Assembly: GCA_965237895.1 (NCBI GenBank)
Contig: CBDEGR010000002.1
Span: 2,262,804-2,326,803 of the forward strand
Direction of reading: 5' to 3'
Source of the DNA: CBDEGR01 sp965237895
Lineage (GTDB): Bacteria > Acidobacteriota > Terriglobia > UBA7540 > JAPUME01
DNA length: 64,000 nucleotides
A model generated the notes under the pieces. It did not search any database. It worked only from the letters and a program-made list of their open reading frames with translations, and was not told the origin of the DNA. The translations under genes and the position numbers were made by a program. Of this stretch, positions 33,839 to 44,360 are shown piece after piece. Numbering within the stretch: position 1 is the first letter of the stretch; the number at the start of each line of letters is the position of its first letter.

Positions 33839-35005
33839 CTAGCCGTCCGGCAGCGGAAGTACCGCGATCATCCTAAGCATGCTGGCAAACAGCCTCCGAC
33901 TCAGATGTCCTTCGGCCAAAAGTAGCCAATAATAGCGGGCATGTTTCACCAACCTTCCGCCCGTCTTCACCAGCCGCTGCTGGAGGCTCATCAAGGACCC
34001 TTTCTCGATTTTCTGTGGCAGCACCAGTCGTCGCCATTAGGTTGCCCAGGTTGTAGGCGATGATCGTCAGCCAAAGCCGTACCTCGTTAGATCGGAACCG
34101 GTGACAACTCAACCGCGTCATCTTCACCGCCTGCTTGCCTTCCTTGATCCACTGCTCTGTTGTGCCGCGCTTGTTGTAGAATCGGACCACCGCCCGACTC
34201 GGAAGGGTCAGATTCGTCACAATGAACCCGACTCGCGGGAATAACTCCCCCGGATGATGTTCTACCTTGGCTACCACCCGTCGGGCCGTCTTCCAACTCG
34301 CGGCTTGGTACAGAAAGCCCTTGAACTCCACCAACGCCTTCTTGCTGGGCCTGCCCACCGGACGTTTCAGCAACTCCTCGATGTCCCGCTGCAGGTTTTC
34401 GTTGGCCGCTATCCGGATGGCATACTTCACACCCCGCTCCCCCAGAGCCTCGTAAATCTCCGGCTTGGCAAAGGCAGCATCGGCCCGAAACGCAATTTCG
34501 TTCCCCATCCGTTGCTGGCGCTCGACCTCCGGCAGCAGCAACTCTTCCCAACCCTCCGCGCTGTGAACATTGCCAGGACGGAGCTTGGCCGCCAGACAGT
34601 CGCCGTCTCGATTGAACAGCAACAGCGGGTGATAACAGGTGGACTCAAAGTGCCCGTTGTAGGCGCTCTGTTCCTGCTCCCCGTAGACCGGAATCTCGGT
34701 CGAATCCATGTCCAACACAGTTCGGTGCGGCGAATCGATCCCTTCTGCCTTGCCGATCAGCTCTCGGTTTACCCGTGCCAGCCCCGCGAAGTTCCCCTCC
34801 TCAGCCAGAAGTTCCGTCTCAAAGGTTTGCAACCGGGACGGCAGTGCTGCCCCTCGATCCCAGATCTTCTCGGAACCGATTAGCCGGAAGGTCGGATCTC
34901 GTGAGAGTTGCTCGGCATCGTTCACATCCTCGTACCCAGCCAGGCGACTGTACACCGACTGCCGTAGCAGGTCCGCAAAAGACAACCGCGCATTGTTTGC
35001 CCGAG
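33839..35005 (-). pseudogene. IS1380-family transposase, truncated and frameshifted
   Basis: The DDE core is clear (LDMDSTEIPVYGEQEQSAYN, GDCLAAKLRPGNVHSAEGW, RFYNKRGTTEQWIKEGK). The 5' end is lost; the frame enters the IS3-A fragment at about 35005. Near 34030 one extra A shifts the frame, and the family tail (SLQQRLVKTGGRLVKHARYY) continues in the next frame to 33839. Therefore inactive. The surrounding ends of the IS1380 element cannot be located with confidence. Confidence 0.75.
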
Positions 35006-35070
35006 GTCCACCGGCACCGGAGGCCATGGAAATCCCGCCGCTGCTCGGGAGGCAGCTGCCTACCGACCTA
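35006..35070 (+). mobile_element. IS3-A fragment (right-end side)
   Basis: 65 bases identical apart from one substitution to the region just upstream of the TA used by IS630-A (for example, the matching bases near 62950-63010). It is interrupted by IS630-A copy 1. Confidence 0.7.
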
Positions 35071-36213
35071 GTGTCCCGTCCCATATAATAGCTGACATAT
35101 GTCCACGCCCATGATCTAATCAGCGGCATGTTTAAAGCCGCCGCCGCTATTGACATCGACGAACCGACGATACGACAGCTTGAATCTCTGGTGCGTTCTG
35201 GGAATACTCCTCAGAGGGTGGCCCAGAAATGCCGGATCCTGCTGCTGGCTCACCGTGGAGTGGCTAATTACTCGATTGCCCGGGAGTTGGGTCTGTCGCG
35301 GCCGACCGTGATTGCAGCGCGGGCCGCGTTCGAAGAGGGTGGCGTGAGCGCCCTGACTGCGAAACCGACCCGGAAGCGGTCGCGGCGCGTCCTGACGTCA
35401 GAACTGGAGCGTGCGATTCTGGACACGACGTTGAAGACCCGGCCCGCCGACGCCACCCAGTGGAGCGTCCGGACACTGGCCCAACACATGCATGTATCGC
35501 GAATGATGGTGCATCGGGTTTGGGAGCGTTTCGATATCCAGCCGCATCGGGTCGAGAAGTTCAAGATCTCGAACGATCCCCAGTTTGAGGCCAAGGTCCG
35601 GGACATTGTCGGTCTCTATCTGGACCCGCCGGACCGGGCTCTGGTGCTTTGCGTGGACGAGAAGAGTCAGATTCAGGCCCTGGACCGGACCGCTCCAATC
35701 CTGCCGTTGCGTCCCGGATTGCCCGAACGCCAGACCCATGATTACAAACGCCATGGCACGACGACTCTGTTCGCGGCTTTCAATATCGTCAACGGTAAGG
35801 TCATTGGCAGTTGCTTGCCGCGCCATCGTGGTCAGGAGTTCGTGAAGTTCCTTAATCAAATCGAGAAGGCAGTCTCTCCGGATCTGGATGTGCATCTCGT
35901 GATGGACAACTACGGCACTCACAAGGGTGCTCAAGTCCAACGCTGGCTCAAACCTCGAAAGCGCCGACGATTCCATTTTCACTTTACCCCCACCAGCAGT
36001 TCCTGGCTCAATCAGGTCGAACGTTTCTTTGGCCTCATCACCCAACGCATGATCCGGTGCGGTACGTTCCTCAGTGTTCAAGAGTTGGAGCGCTCCATCT
36101 ATGCATGGCTCTCCACCTGGAACAACCAGCCGCACCCCTTCCTTTGGAAGGCCACGGCTGATGTCATCCTTGACAAGGTGCAATCTTGTAAAGAATTATC
36201 TGGGACGCAACAC
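35071..36213 (+). mobile_element. IS630-A copy 1
   Basis: 1143 bp between TA dinucleotides (35069-35070 and 36214-36215). Ends are inverted (GTGTCCCGTCCCATATAAT / GTGTTGCGTCCCAGATAAT). The second copy at 43275-44417 has the same length and opposite orientation. The two differ by only a couple of residues in the transposase. Confidence 0.9.
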
Positions 36214-36216
36214 TAG
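35128..36216 (+). CDS. IS630-family transposase (copy 1)
   Basis: 362 residues. The N-terminal helix-turn-helix region (RVAQKCRILLLAHRG, YSIARELGLSRPTVIAAR) precedes the DDE domain: LVLCVDEKSQIQALDRT, DLDVHLVMDNYGTHK and FTPTSSSWLNQVERFFGLI, giving the D, D, E triad. The stop uses the first base of the flanking sequence (CAC-TAG). Intact and likely active or recently active, as the second copy is almost identical. It uses TA as target. Confidence 0.9.
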   Translation: MFKAAAAIDIDEPTIRQLESLVRSGNTPQRVAQKCRILLLAHRGVANYSIARELGLSRPTVIAARAAFEEGGVSALTAKPTRKRSRRVLTSELERAILDTTLKTRPADATQWSVRTLAQHMHVSRMMVHRVWERFDIQPHRVEKFKISNDPQFEAKVRDIVGLYLDPPDRALVLCVDEKSQIQALDRTAPILPLRPGLPERQTHDYKRHGTTTLFAAFNIVNGKVIGSCLPRHRGQEFVKFLNQIEKAVSPDLDVHLVMDNYGTHKGAQVQRWLKPRKRRRFHFHFTPTSSSWLNQVERFFGLITQRMIRCGTFLSVQELERSIYAWLSTWNNQPHPFLWKATADVILDKVQSCKELSGTQH

Positions 36217-37070
36217 GTCGGGAGGCAGCTGCCTCCCGAGCAGCGGCGGGATTTCCATGGCCTCCGGTGCCGGTGGACGATAACCAAGAGCACTGTGAGG
36301 TCGAACCCTGTTGTAGTGTCGCCTCCACTGCTCGATTAACACCTTCGCTTCCTGCAAGGTGTAGAAGATCTCCCGGTCGAGCAACTCGTCTCGGAGCTTC
36401 TCATTAAAGCTCTCGTTGTAGCCGTTCTCCCAGGGACTCCCGGGTTGGTAGAGCATCTTCACTCCGATTCGCCCCAGCCACTCTCGTAGAGCTTGGGCGC
36501 AGAACTCCGGGCCATTATCCGAGCGAAGGTGCTCGGGCGGACCTCGGAGAACGAACAGATCGGCCAGTAGCTGCACGACATCGTCGGATCGAATCTGGCG
36601 GGCCACCTGGATAGCCAGACATTCCCGAGTGTACTCATCGATGACCGTCAACAACCGGAAAGCCCTCCCGTCGTGAGTGCGGGCTTGGACGAAGTCGTAA
36701 GCCCAGACGTGGTTTGGACTGCAGGGGCGCAGACGAACGCACGATCCGTCGTTGAGCCAAAGGCGTCCACGCTTCGGCTGTTTCTGCGGCACTCTCAACC
36801 CCTCCCGCCTCCAGATGCGCTCCACTCTCTTATGGTTGACCCTCCAGCCGGCTCGCCGCAGCAAGGCCGTGACCCGACGATAGCCATAGCGACCAAACCG
36901 ACCGGCCAGGGTGACGATGGCCCTCGTCAGGGCATCCTCGTCGGGAGCAGCGATGCATCGATGGCGCTGGGTGGACCGGGGTTGGCTGAGCACTCGACAA
37001 GCCCGGCGTTCCGAGACACCCAACGCCTTACAGACATGCGCCGCCCACTGCCGGCGACGCGCCGGGCTTA
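36196..37070 (-). CDS. IS3-A OrfB transposase (copy 1)
   Basis: The meaningful product runs from KRLSPARRRQWAAHVCKALG through RFGRYGYRRVTALLRRAGW (HTH_21) to the DDE core (NHVWAYDFVQARTHDG, HLRSDNGPEFCAQ, and a Glu in YNESFNEKLRDEL) and ends in sequence supplied by the IS630 flank. It lacks one codon compared with copy 2 (LYQPGSP versus LYIQPGSP). Transposase activity may be impaired because the terminal repeat is lost. Confidence 0.75.
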
Positions 37071-37412
37071 GCCGTTTCCCCTTGTGACCTCCTGCAGAAT
37101 CTGCTTGTCCAAGGCCAGGTCTGCAACCGCCCTCCTCAAGCGAGTGTTCTCCTGCTCGAGGACCTTCAACCGCTTGGCCTGATCCATCTTTAGACCGCCG
37201 TACTCCTTTCGCCAGCGGTAATAGGTCTGCTCGGTCACCCCCAACGACCGGCACACCTCGGCTACGCTGCGACCCTGGGCAAGTTCCACTTCGGTCTCTC
37301 GAAGTTTACCGATAATCTGTTCGATCGAATGCTTCCTCTTGACCATCCTGACCTCCCTATTCCAGGTCCAACTCTAACATTAGAACTGGACCGGTTTGAG
37401 GGGGTCAGGTCA
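36214..37412 (-). mobile_element. IS3-A copy 1, right end removed by IS630 and inversion
   Basis: The left terminal sequence (reading TGACCTGACCCCCTCAAACC on the minus strand) ends at 37412. The right end stops at the TA used by IS630-A. The missing ~60 bases are found at 44418-44477, on the far side of the other IS630-A copy. Contains orfA and orfB with programmed-frameshift arrangement. Confidence 0.85.
37068..37346 (-). CDS. IS3-A OrfA (copy 1)
   Basis: 92 residues (VKRKHSIEQIIGKLRETEVE..) with helix-turn-helix GVTEQTYYRWRKEYGG and a leucine zipper (LKVLEQENTRLRRAVADL), ending ILQEVTRGNG. Intact here, whereas copy 2 has a stop in it. The OrfA/OrfB overlap near 37070 suggests -1 frameshifting to make the transposase. 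Confidence 0.8.
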   Translation of the reverse strand: MVKRKHSIEQIIGKLRETEVELAQGRSVAEVCRSLGVTEQTYYRWRKEYGGLKMDQAKRLKVLEQENTRLRRAVADLALDKQILQEVTRGNG

Positions 37413-38544
37413 CACCCACGCTCTTTTTCCCCTCAAAGTGATTGAAAGCCGTAGGGCGGGAACCTGGAGAATGCAACAGAACATCTATAGTGTTGCGTTT
37501 TCTGGCTGGCTTAACTTCCCGACTCGAACATGTACCCGTTGCCGTGAAGGGCCTCCGGCTCCTAGGGTAGTTCCCTCAGTGCACCCTTGTCCCTAAAACA
37601 CTTGATTTGTGAACACTCAAACGCGAATTCTAAGTGACTTGCTTTCAACGCGGAGGGATTACTGAATTGCGAGGGTTTTATGAACACGCCTGGAGGTTAC
37701 ATGACGCGCAACTTCAGCCTCATGTTGTTCAAGACTCCAGGAAGTTCTTCGATGAGGGTTCGAACCTAAGCCAAGGTTCAGGAGACTGGATAAATCAGTC
37801 TTCAACGTTTAAGGCCCTCGGAGTAGGCGTAGTCTCTCACGTTCGCCGAGTCAAAACTACCTCTTTATCTCTTCCGTGAGACTTGCCCAAAAACCCCTCC
37901 GAATGGGCCTCTGTAAATCACTGAATATTCACGACCGCAAACCCCACAATCAGGCCCGCCAGAAACATATGTTTTTCGATTCGGTGAGTTGACTTGGCCT
38001 CCGGCGCAGCATAGGATACTCCTATCTATTCAGGATAGCTCCCCATGATTGGCAAGAAGCTCGGCCACTTCCGTATTGAAGCGAAGCTGGGTAGCGGCGG
38101 CATGGGCGGATGGGCTGCCGCTTCCGTCGGGATAGCCTAGCCTGCGGCAGCACCCAAGAAAATGATTCCGAAATCCCCCAGGAAGGGAGAGGTGTCTGAA
38201 AAAGCTGGTTCTGGATGCCCAGGCGATGAGTATTTGGGACTCGGAAAGAGCGGCTGGAAGCCGCTGGCAGTATCTCGGAGAAAATATTTGCCTGGAAGTG
38301 CTCAGTTGAAGGCCAACGGGTTTATACTTACGAGTTGGAAGGGCCAAAAAACTAATTCCGGATACTTGTAGGCGAAGGATAAGCGCAAATCAGAAATTCC
38401 GGACGAATGCACTTGACCCCAGGAGAGACATAGCGCACTGTGCGCCTTTGGACGTCCCTCCGGCCGACCGCTTGAAGGGCCACATACCATGGGGATGGCA
38501 AGAACAGAAGTTCCTCTGCGCGGCTTCGAGGAGGTGTTTGACAA
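37413..38544. other. Gene-poor stretch before the Gfo/Idh gene
   Basis: Apart from a 96-bp kinase fragment (38045-38140), I see no convincing gene on either strand. A possible ORF of 81 residues at 37634 has no ribosome site and no family signature. The last 15 bases hold the ribosome site (GAGGAGG) of the Gfo/Idh gene. Confidence 0.45.
38045..38140 (+). pseudogene. Ser/Thr protein kinase N-terminal leader remnant
   Basis: Encodes MIGKKLGHFRIEAKLGSGGM then G, a typical start of PknB-type kinases (the G-rich loop G-x-G-G-M-G), followed at once by unrelated residues and a stop. Only about 21 residues of the family remain. It is a truncated fragment, probably left after recombination; bacteria with many such kinases often show these pieces. 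Confidence 0.55.
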
Positions 38545-39716
38545 TGCTCCATCCACAGGGCATGCGACGCCGTAAGTTTATCCGCACTTCCGCCGGAGCG
38601 GTGGCCGCCTGCATATCAGCGATGCGTGGTGGGGCAACCCTCGTCGCTGGGTCACAACCCGGGAAGACTTACGGCGTAGGGATCTTGGGGAACTGCGCCA
38701 CGCACGGGGCCGGTATCTGCCGCATGTTTCAGAAACGCGCCGACACCTCCGTGGTGGCGGCCTATGAAAAAAATGCCCGTCGCGCCCAGGAATTGTGCGA
38801 AGTGTTCGGCGCACCGCTGGCGAATTCTTATGACGAAGTCACTTCCGACTCGCGAGTGGATCTCGTGGCCATTACCACCGACCCGTGCGACAAGGCGGTG
38901 ATGGTCGAAAGGGCTGCCGCTCGCGGCAAGCACGTTTTCCTCAACAAACCGCTTGCCGAGAGCCTGGACAGTGCCCGTCGCATCGCCGCGGCGGTCAAGA
39001 AACACCACGTCCAATTCGTGTACGACATTCCCATGGTTCGATCGGTTCCCGTTTACGCGCGACTGCTCAGCAAAGTGCGTGCGGGCAAGTACGGAAAAGT
39101 GATGGGGTACCACCACCTGTTCGGAATGAACTTCTCGAAGGATTTCAACTTGAAGGCGGCTTGGCCGGAAAGGCTCGACCCGCCCGAGAAGTCCGGCGGG
39201 GGCGAGATGACCAATATGGGGTGCTATGCGCTCGACTACGCCATCGCGTTGTTAGGCCGACCCCGAGCTGTGACCGCGAAGTGGCGAAAGACCTGGGACG
39301 TTTACCGAGAAGCTGATGTCGAGAACTTCGGCCAGATGGTCCTCGACTATGGTGACTTCTTCGCTTTTCTCGAAACGGGCAAGCAGCAGCTTGACGGCGA
39401 GCGGCGCCACAGCAATTCGATGACCATCAACTATGAGCACGAAACGTTGCACATCGACGCCAGTGCGCAAATCGTGACCATCAACCACGTTCCCCAGGAG
39501 TACCATGAGTTTGCGGCGGGTGCGACCGCTCTCGGCTCAGTGGACCAACTGATCGCAGCCATTGAGAACGGTATGCCACCCGCCAACGACATTGACACGG
39601 CGGTGCTGGCTACCGAGGCGCTGATGGCTGCCTACCAGTCCATCCTGGAGGAACGGGTAGCGACCCTGCCACTGAAATCGGGTGAAAACCCCTTGATCGC
39701 CGCGCGAAGAAAATGA
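38544..39716 (+). CDS. Gfo/Idh/MocA-family oxidoreductase with Tat signal
   Basis: Start at ATG 38544, 8 bases after GAGGAGG. The N-terminus is a Tat signal (RRRKFIRTSAGAVAA). The Rossmann domain has VGILGNCATHGAGI, then VDLVAITTDP, KHVFLNKPLAESLD (the Lys of the EKP motif is kept), and the C-terminal GFO/IDH domain with GGGEMTNMGCYALDYAIALLG. About 390 residues. Such enzymes oxidise or reduce sugars with NAD(P). Exported versions usually take part in glycan degradation. It lies 217 bases upstream of the large exported enzyme on the same strand, so they may be functionally linked. Confidence 0.8.
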   Translation: MLHPQGMRRRKFIRTSAGAVAACISAMRGGATLVAGSQPGKTYGVGILGNCATHGAGICRMFQKRADTSVVAAYEKNARRAQELCEVFGAPLANSYDEVTSDSRVDLVAITTDPCDKAVMVERAAARGKHVFLNKPLAESLDSARRIAAAVKKHHVQFVYDIPMVRSVPVYARLLSKVRAGKYGKVMGYHHLFGMNFSKDFNLKAAWPERLDPPEKSGGGEMTNMGCYALDYAIALLGRPRAVTAKWRKTWDVYREADVENFGQMVLDYGDFFAFLETGKQQLDGERRHSNSMTINYEHETLHIDASAQIVTINHVPQEYHEFAAGATALGSVDQLIAAIENGMPPANDIDTAVLATEALMAAYQSILEERVATLPLKSGENPLIAARRK

Positions 39717-39933
39717 CTCACGGGAGAGTATGTCCTGTTCCTACCGAGCTCATCAACCTCTTGCGTCGCCATGGACCTGTTCGTCGCCAAAATTGAATTC
39801 AGTCGCAAAATCAACAGCGTGGACAAGTCGTGGCCTACGTGCTAAAGCGTCTGCGATGGGGGAACAGCATTGACTTCCGTGTCTGAATACACCGACGAGG
39901 AGCAGACTTTCTTCTAAGAATGGATGAGAAACG

Positions 39934-42900
39934 ATGTTCAGACCTGCCTTGATAGCCACACTATTTCTCTTGTTGCTGGCGAGCCGACCTACGGCCCCCC
40001 ATACCCAGCAACAAGAAACTTCAAAGAAGATTTATCTGTCTGACGTCAGCTGCTCCACGTTCGCCTCATCCTTACCGAAGATCCTTGTTGATGCCAAACG
40101 TCGCATCTTCTCGTTCTCAATGCCCATTTACCAATGCGACCGCAGTGTCGCCGAAACGGGGAAAACCGACGTCCACGGCATCCGCCAGCCTTCTGCCATC
40201 TCCATTCAGGGCAAGTCTTACGAAAAGGGAATTGGCATCGGAACACCATTTGTTCTGACGTACGATCTGGGTGGGGCGTACACCTTTTTTTCAACCATTG
40301 CAGGCGTGGATGACGCAGATCAGCAGCCGGAAAACTGGGTTTTCGAGATCTATCTGGATGATGTCAAGGCAGGGAGCTGGCCTGTCGCTAAAGACCGAGC
40401 TGCGGAAATTCGATTAGAGACAACGGGTGCCCAGGAACTTGTCCTCGTTGGTGCTGGACGAGACAAGATGATGGTGGATTTGGCTGACGCTTATCTGACA
40501 CAGACTTCTGCGCCGTCAAGACCCCCAGTCAAGCCAACGAATCGCCGGGCAATGTTTGAAATAGACAATCATCTCATTATTAACAGCGACGTTTTGCTCC
40601 TTGGCAAGACAGCCAAGAAGATCGACGCCGAGAAAGGCCCCGACGAGTCCGCGTTGAGCCTCGGCGGCTACGGTCGAACAACCTCAAGCCGGGGAGCGGA
40701 CATGTGGGCGGGGATCAAGGACAAGGGCGATCGCTTGCGGTGGCAGGCGCTTATTCGGCGACCAGGCAGGTATCGAGTATGGTTGAGAGTGGTCTCCTCC
40801 CTGCCGGGAGAAGGTCCGACGCCGCGGGATTATCATTTGCAGATCCACGGCAAGATTCTCCCCTGTCAACGCGATTCCCGGACAATTGTGGAGCGCATGC
40901 CTGGCGAACGATTCACAGGGCACCGGTGGGGTTACATTTACTCGGATATACACCTTGAATACGGACTTCACGATGTGGAGATCGAGAACGCCAGTGGTGC
41001 CTGGCTGGCCGTCAACCGTGTGGTCTTGGTTCGTGAGGGACCCGTGGCCACGTCGCTCGCCCCTGGTCAGGCGTTGAAGCCTCTCGCTTCTCCGCTCGCG
41101 TTTCTGGCGAGCCCGCGTTGGGAACCCAAAAAGGTGATCGGCCAGCATTTTATCTCTGCTGATAACCCAGAGCCGTTCGCGCCGGCCCAAGAGCTGGGCC
41201 TGATGTTCGCGCCAACCCTTACCGGCATCGGGGCTCAGTTCGCCAATGCCGATGAGGAATCTATCCGACGGCTGCTTTCCAGCCACCTACCATTTACCAT
41301 CCACGCGCGCTTCAACAGACCATATGAATCGCCTGTCATCGATGAAGAGACCTACGAACTTATTCGGCGCCTTGCTGGCGATCGCTGGCTTGGTTTCTGG
41401 ACCACCGAGTGGTCAGACTGCTTTATGATCAACTACCTGCAATCTTCGCCAGAAGCCAAGACCGTACCGAAAACACGCAAGGAAGCTTATGAAAGGGTGA
41501 AAGCTTGGTATCAGCAACACGCGGCAAAATGTTATGACGATCTCTTGGCCATGTGCGCGACGTGGCCCTGGGACCATTACGCGGGCGAGTGGAGCGGTGG
41601 GTCAGGATTTCATGACGAACCGGGCATAAGTCCCGGCACCCAGATAAGAATTTTGTTCTCTCGAGGTGCAGCTAGGCAGTACGGCAAAGTGTGGCATTCT
41701 TACATTGCTCCCGGAGCCCACGATGCCCATTCCTGGATACAGAATCGCTACTTGGTCCGGAACCGTCCCTATGACACTCGCCAAAATCCGGAGGGCGGCG
41801 GTTCCATTTCGTGGGTTAAGCGCATGATGTATTTGACTTACATGTGGGGCACCTCGTCACTCAAGAACGAGACACCGGCGTACCAAACGGACATGACTCC
41901 GGATGGAACGATTGTCCTTTCCCCGATGGGGGAAATCGCCGCCAAGTTCTTCGAGTTCGCGGCGACGCACAAGAATCGAGGAGTCGCCTATACACCGGTG
42001 GGTATTGTGCTGGATCATATGCACGGATGGGGCGGCCATCCCATCTACCCTGACCACTACCCTCCTCTCACATGGGGCCGCCTCCAACCTGAGCCAGGCG
42101 ATTACATGAAGGATGCACTCTTCCAGCTCCTCTATCCCGGCCAGTTCGATGAACTGAATGAGTGGAACCTTCTCTCGCCGACCCCTTATGGAGACATCTT
42201 CGATGTGATGCTTTCCACCGCCAGGCTCGAGCACCTCGAAGCCTACCCAGTACTCGTGCTCGTTGGTGATGTAGCCGCCGACATGAGCCAAGAGCTAGCT
42301 TACCGTCTGCAAACCTATGTCCGGCAAGGCGGAACTTTGGTGGTCAACGTCGCACAACTGGCCCATCCATTCCCCGTAGATATCCTTGGGGTTCGCCTCA
42401 CGGATAAGAGGGGACAGGCGGATTCAGCGAAATGTGATTTGGACGGACACCAAATGAAAGGAGGAACATTCTCCTTTCGAGTTATTGAGTTGCAGGGGGC
42501 GAAGTCAATCATGTCTACTTCACGTAACGCGCCGCTCGTCACTCGCCACAAAGTGGGCAAGGGAGCAGTCATCCTTACGATGGTACCCTTCCTGTTGCAA
42601 GAAAACCTCAACGCGGTCTGTTTTCTGCCGCACTTATTGGAACATGTGACCAGCGGTCTCCTCCCTTTTCGCATTGCCGGGGACATCGAATTCGTCGTTA
42701 ACCGCAACGAAGATTCCTGGCTTATTACGCTCATCAATAATCGCGGCGTTTTTAAGCTGCCGACGGAAAGGGAAATTATTGACTACCACCAGATACAAAG
42801 AGCATACATCACGCTATCCTACAAACCGGCAAAGCTTACGGATTGGATTAATGGTCAATCAATTGGGGCGCGAAAGCTCAACCGCCAAGAGTGGCAACTT

Positions 42901-42951
42901 ACCGTTGACATCCCACCGGGAGATCTGAGGATTGTGCAGTTACAAGATTGA
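39934..42951 (+). CDS. Large exported NPCBM-domain glycoside-hydrolase-like protein
   Basis: 1005 residues with a signal peptide (ALIATLFLLLLASRPTAP). Residues about 75-190 look like an NPCBM carbohydrate-binding module (GKSYEKGIGIGTPFVLTYDL, DDADQQPENWVFEIYLDD). The middle (about 420-700) has a TIM-barrel-like, Trp-rich catalytic region (WTTEWSDCFMINYLQ, TWPWDHYAGEWSG, SISWVKRMMYLTYMWG). Residues about 760-880 resemble a glutamine-amidotransferase-like beta-galactosidase accessory domain (VLVLVGDVAADMS, YVRQGGTLVVNVAQL), then a beta-sandwich. The catalytic residues cannot be assigned. A polysaccharide-active exported enzyme is likely. Intact. Confidence 0.7.
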   Translation: MFRPALIATLFLLLLASRPTAPHTQQQETSKKIYLSDVSCSTFASSLPKILVDAKRRIFSFSMPIYQCDRSVAETGKTDVHGIRQPSAISIQGKSYEKGIGIGTPFVLTYDLGGAYTFFSTIAGVDDADQQPENWVFEIYLDDVKAGSWPVAKDRAAEIRLETTGAQELVLVGAGRDKMMVDLADAYLTQTSAPSRPPVKPTNRRAMFEIDNHLIINSDVLLLGKTAKKIDAEKGPDESALSLGGYGRTTSSRGADMWAGIKDKGDRLRWQALIRRPGRYRVWLRVVSSLPGEGPTPRDYHLQIHGKILPCQRDSRTIVERMPGERFTGHRWGYIYSDIHLEYGLHDVEIENASGAWLAVNRVVLVREGPVATSLAPGQALKPLASPLAFLASPRWEPKKVIGQHFISADNPEPFAPAQELGLMFAPTLTGIGAQFANADEESIRRLLSSHLPFTIHARFNRPYESPVIDEETYELIRRLAGDRWLGFWTTEWSDCFMINYLQSSPEAKTVPKTRKEAYERVKAWYQQHAAKCYDDLLAMCATWPWDHYAGEWSGGSGFHDEPGISPGTQIRILFSRGAARQYGKVWHSYIAPGAHDAHSWIQNRYLVRNRPYDTRQNPEGGGSISWVKRMMYLTYMWGTSSLKNETPAYQTDMTPDGTIVLSPMGEIAAKFFEFAATHKNRGVAYTPVGIVLDHMHGWGGHPIYPDHYPPLTWGRLQPEPGDYMKDALFQLLYPGQFDELNEWNLLSPTPYGDIFDVMLSTARLEHLEAYPVLVLVGDVAADMSQELAYRLQTYVRQGGTLVVNVAQLAHPFPVDILGVRLTDKRGQADSAKCDLDGHQMKGGTFSFRVIELQGAKSIMSTSRNAPLVTRHKVGKGAVILTMVPFLLQENLNAVCFLPHLLEHVTSGLLPFRIAGDIEFVVNRNEDSWLITLINNRGVFKLPTEREIIDYHQIQRAYITLSYKPAKLTDWINGQSIGARKLNRQEWQLTVDIPPGDLRIVQLQD

Positions 42952-43274
42952 GCATAGCTGAACATCCTCTGAGGCTCCGTCATAGATGCCGAGCAGTTTC
43001 ATCGATAGGTGTCGTTCGCCAAAACACAATCGGTCGTGAAAAGCGTCCTGCTGGTTCTTTCTGTCCCATTCAACCGCAGAATTAGAATCGCTTTTTAGCC
43101 CCGTTTGAAGAACGAGGATGATCGATCTGACGTCAGGACGCAGGTCTCCTCTAACCTCCTGGCTGTTTTGATTGTTGAAGAACGGTTGGTGCGCGGGATG
43201 AAATGGTTAAGCTGCACGACCTTTGTATCGATGATGGAGGCCACCCACCTCTGGAAGTTCCACCACAGTACCTA
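42952..43274. other. Non-coding stretch between hydrolase and IS630-A copy 2
   Basis: No convincing gene. The last bases (ending CACAGTACC-TA) are the original target flank of IS630-A copy 2. Confidence 0.4.
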
Positions 43275-44360
43275 GTGTTGCGTCCCAGATAATTCTTTAC
43301 AAGATTGCACCTTGTCAAGGATGACATCAGCCGTGGCCTTCCAAATGAAGGGGTGCGGCTGGTTGTTCCAGGTGGAGAGCCATGCATAGATGGAGCGCTC
43401 CAACTCTTGAACACTGAGGAACGTACCGCGCCGGATCATGCGTTGGGTGATGAGGCCAAAGAAACGTTCGACCTGATTGAGCCAGGAACTGCTGGTGGGG
43501 GTAAAGTGAAAATGGAATCGTCGGCGCTTTCGAGGTTTGAGCCAGCGTTGGACTTGAGCACCCTTGTGAGTGCCGTAGTTGTCCATCACGAGATGCACAT
43601 CCAGATCCGGAGAGACTGCCTTCTCGATTTGATTAAGGAACTTCACGAACTCCTGACCACGATGGCGCGGCAAGCAACTGCCAATGACCTTACCGTTGAC
43701 GATATTGAAAGCCGCGAACAGAGTCGTCGTGCCATGGCGTTTGTAATCATGGGTCTGGCGTTCGGGCAATCCGGGACGCAACGGCAGGATTGGAGCGGTC
43801 CGGTCCAGGGCCTGAATCTGACTCTTCTCGTCCACGCAAAGCACCAGAGCCCGGTCCGGCGGGTCCAGATAGAGACCGACAATGTCCCGGACCTTGGCCT
43901 CAAACTGGGGATCGTTCGAGATCTTGAACTTCTCGACCCGATGCGGCTGGATATCGAAACGCTCCCAAACCCGATGCACCATCATTCGCGATACATGCAT
44001 GTGTTGGGCCAGTGTCCGGACGCTCCACTGGGTGGCGTCGGCGGGCCGGGTCTTCAACGTCGTGTCCAGAATCGCACGCTCCAGTTCTGACGTCAGGACG
44101 CGCCGCGACCGCTTCCGGGTCGGTTTCGCAGTCAGGGCGCTCACGCCACCCTCTTCGAACGCGGCCCGCGCTGCAATCACGGTCGGCCGCGACAGACCCA
44201 ACTCCCGGGCAATCGAGTAATTAGCCACTCCACGGTGAGCCAGCAGCAGGATCCGGCATTTCTGGGCCACCCTCTGAGGAGTATTCCCAGAACGCACCAG
44301 AGATTCAAGCTGTCGTATCGTCGGTTCGTCGATGTCAATAGCGGCGGCGGCTTTAAACAT
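43272..44360 (-). CDS. IS630-family transposase (copy 2)
   Basis: 362 residues; the same as copy 1 except for two visible substitutions (RRGTFLS versus RCGTFLS; HPFIWK versus HPFLWK). All three DDE blocks are present (LCVDEKSQIQ, LVMDNYGTHK, SSWLNQVERFF). Intact. The long opposite-strand frames across both copies are shadows. Confidence 0.9.
   Translation of the reverse strand: MFKAAAAIDIDEPTIRQLESLVRSGNTPQRVAQKCRILLLAHRGVANYSIARELGLSRPTVIAARAAFEEGGVSALTAKPTRKRSRRVLTSELERAILDTTLKTRPADATQWSVRTLAQHMHVSRMMVHRVWERFDIQPHRVEKFKISNDPQFEAKVRDIVGLYLDPPDRALVLCVDEKSQIQALDRTAPILPLRPGLPERQTHDYKRHGTTTLFAAFNIVNGKVIGSCLPRHRGQEFVKFLNQIEKAVSPDLDVHLVMDNYGTHKGAQVQRWLKPRKRRRFHFHFTPTSSSWLNQVERFFGLITQRMIRRGTFLSVQELERSIYAWLSTWNNQPHPFIWKATADVILDKVQSCKELSGTQH

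Noticed and set aside
35398..36183. 261-residue ORF opposite IS630-A transposase (also in copy 2)
   Set aside because: Duplicated only because the IS is duplicated; frame is a mirror of the transposase with no ribosome site.
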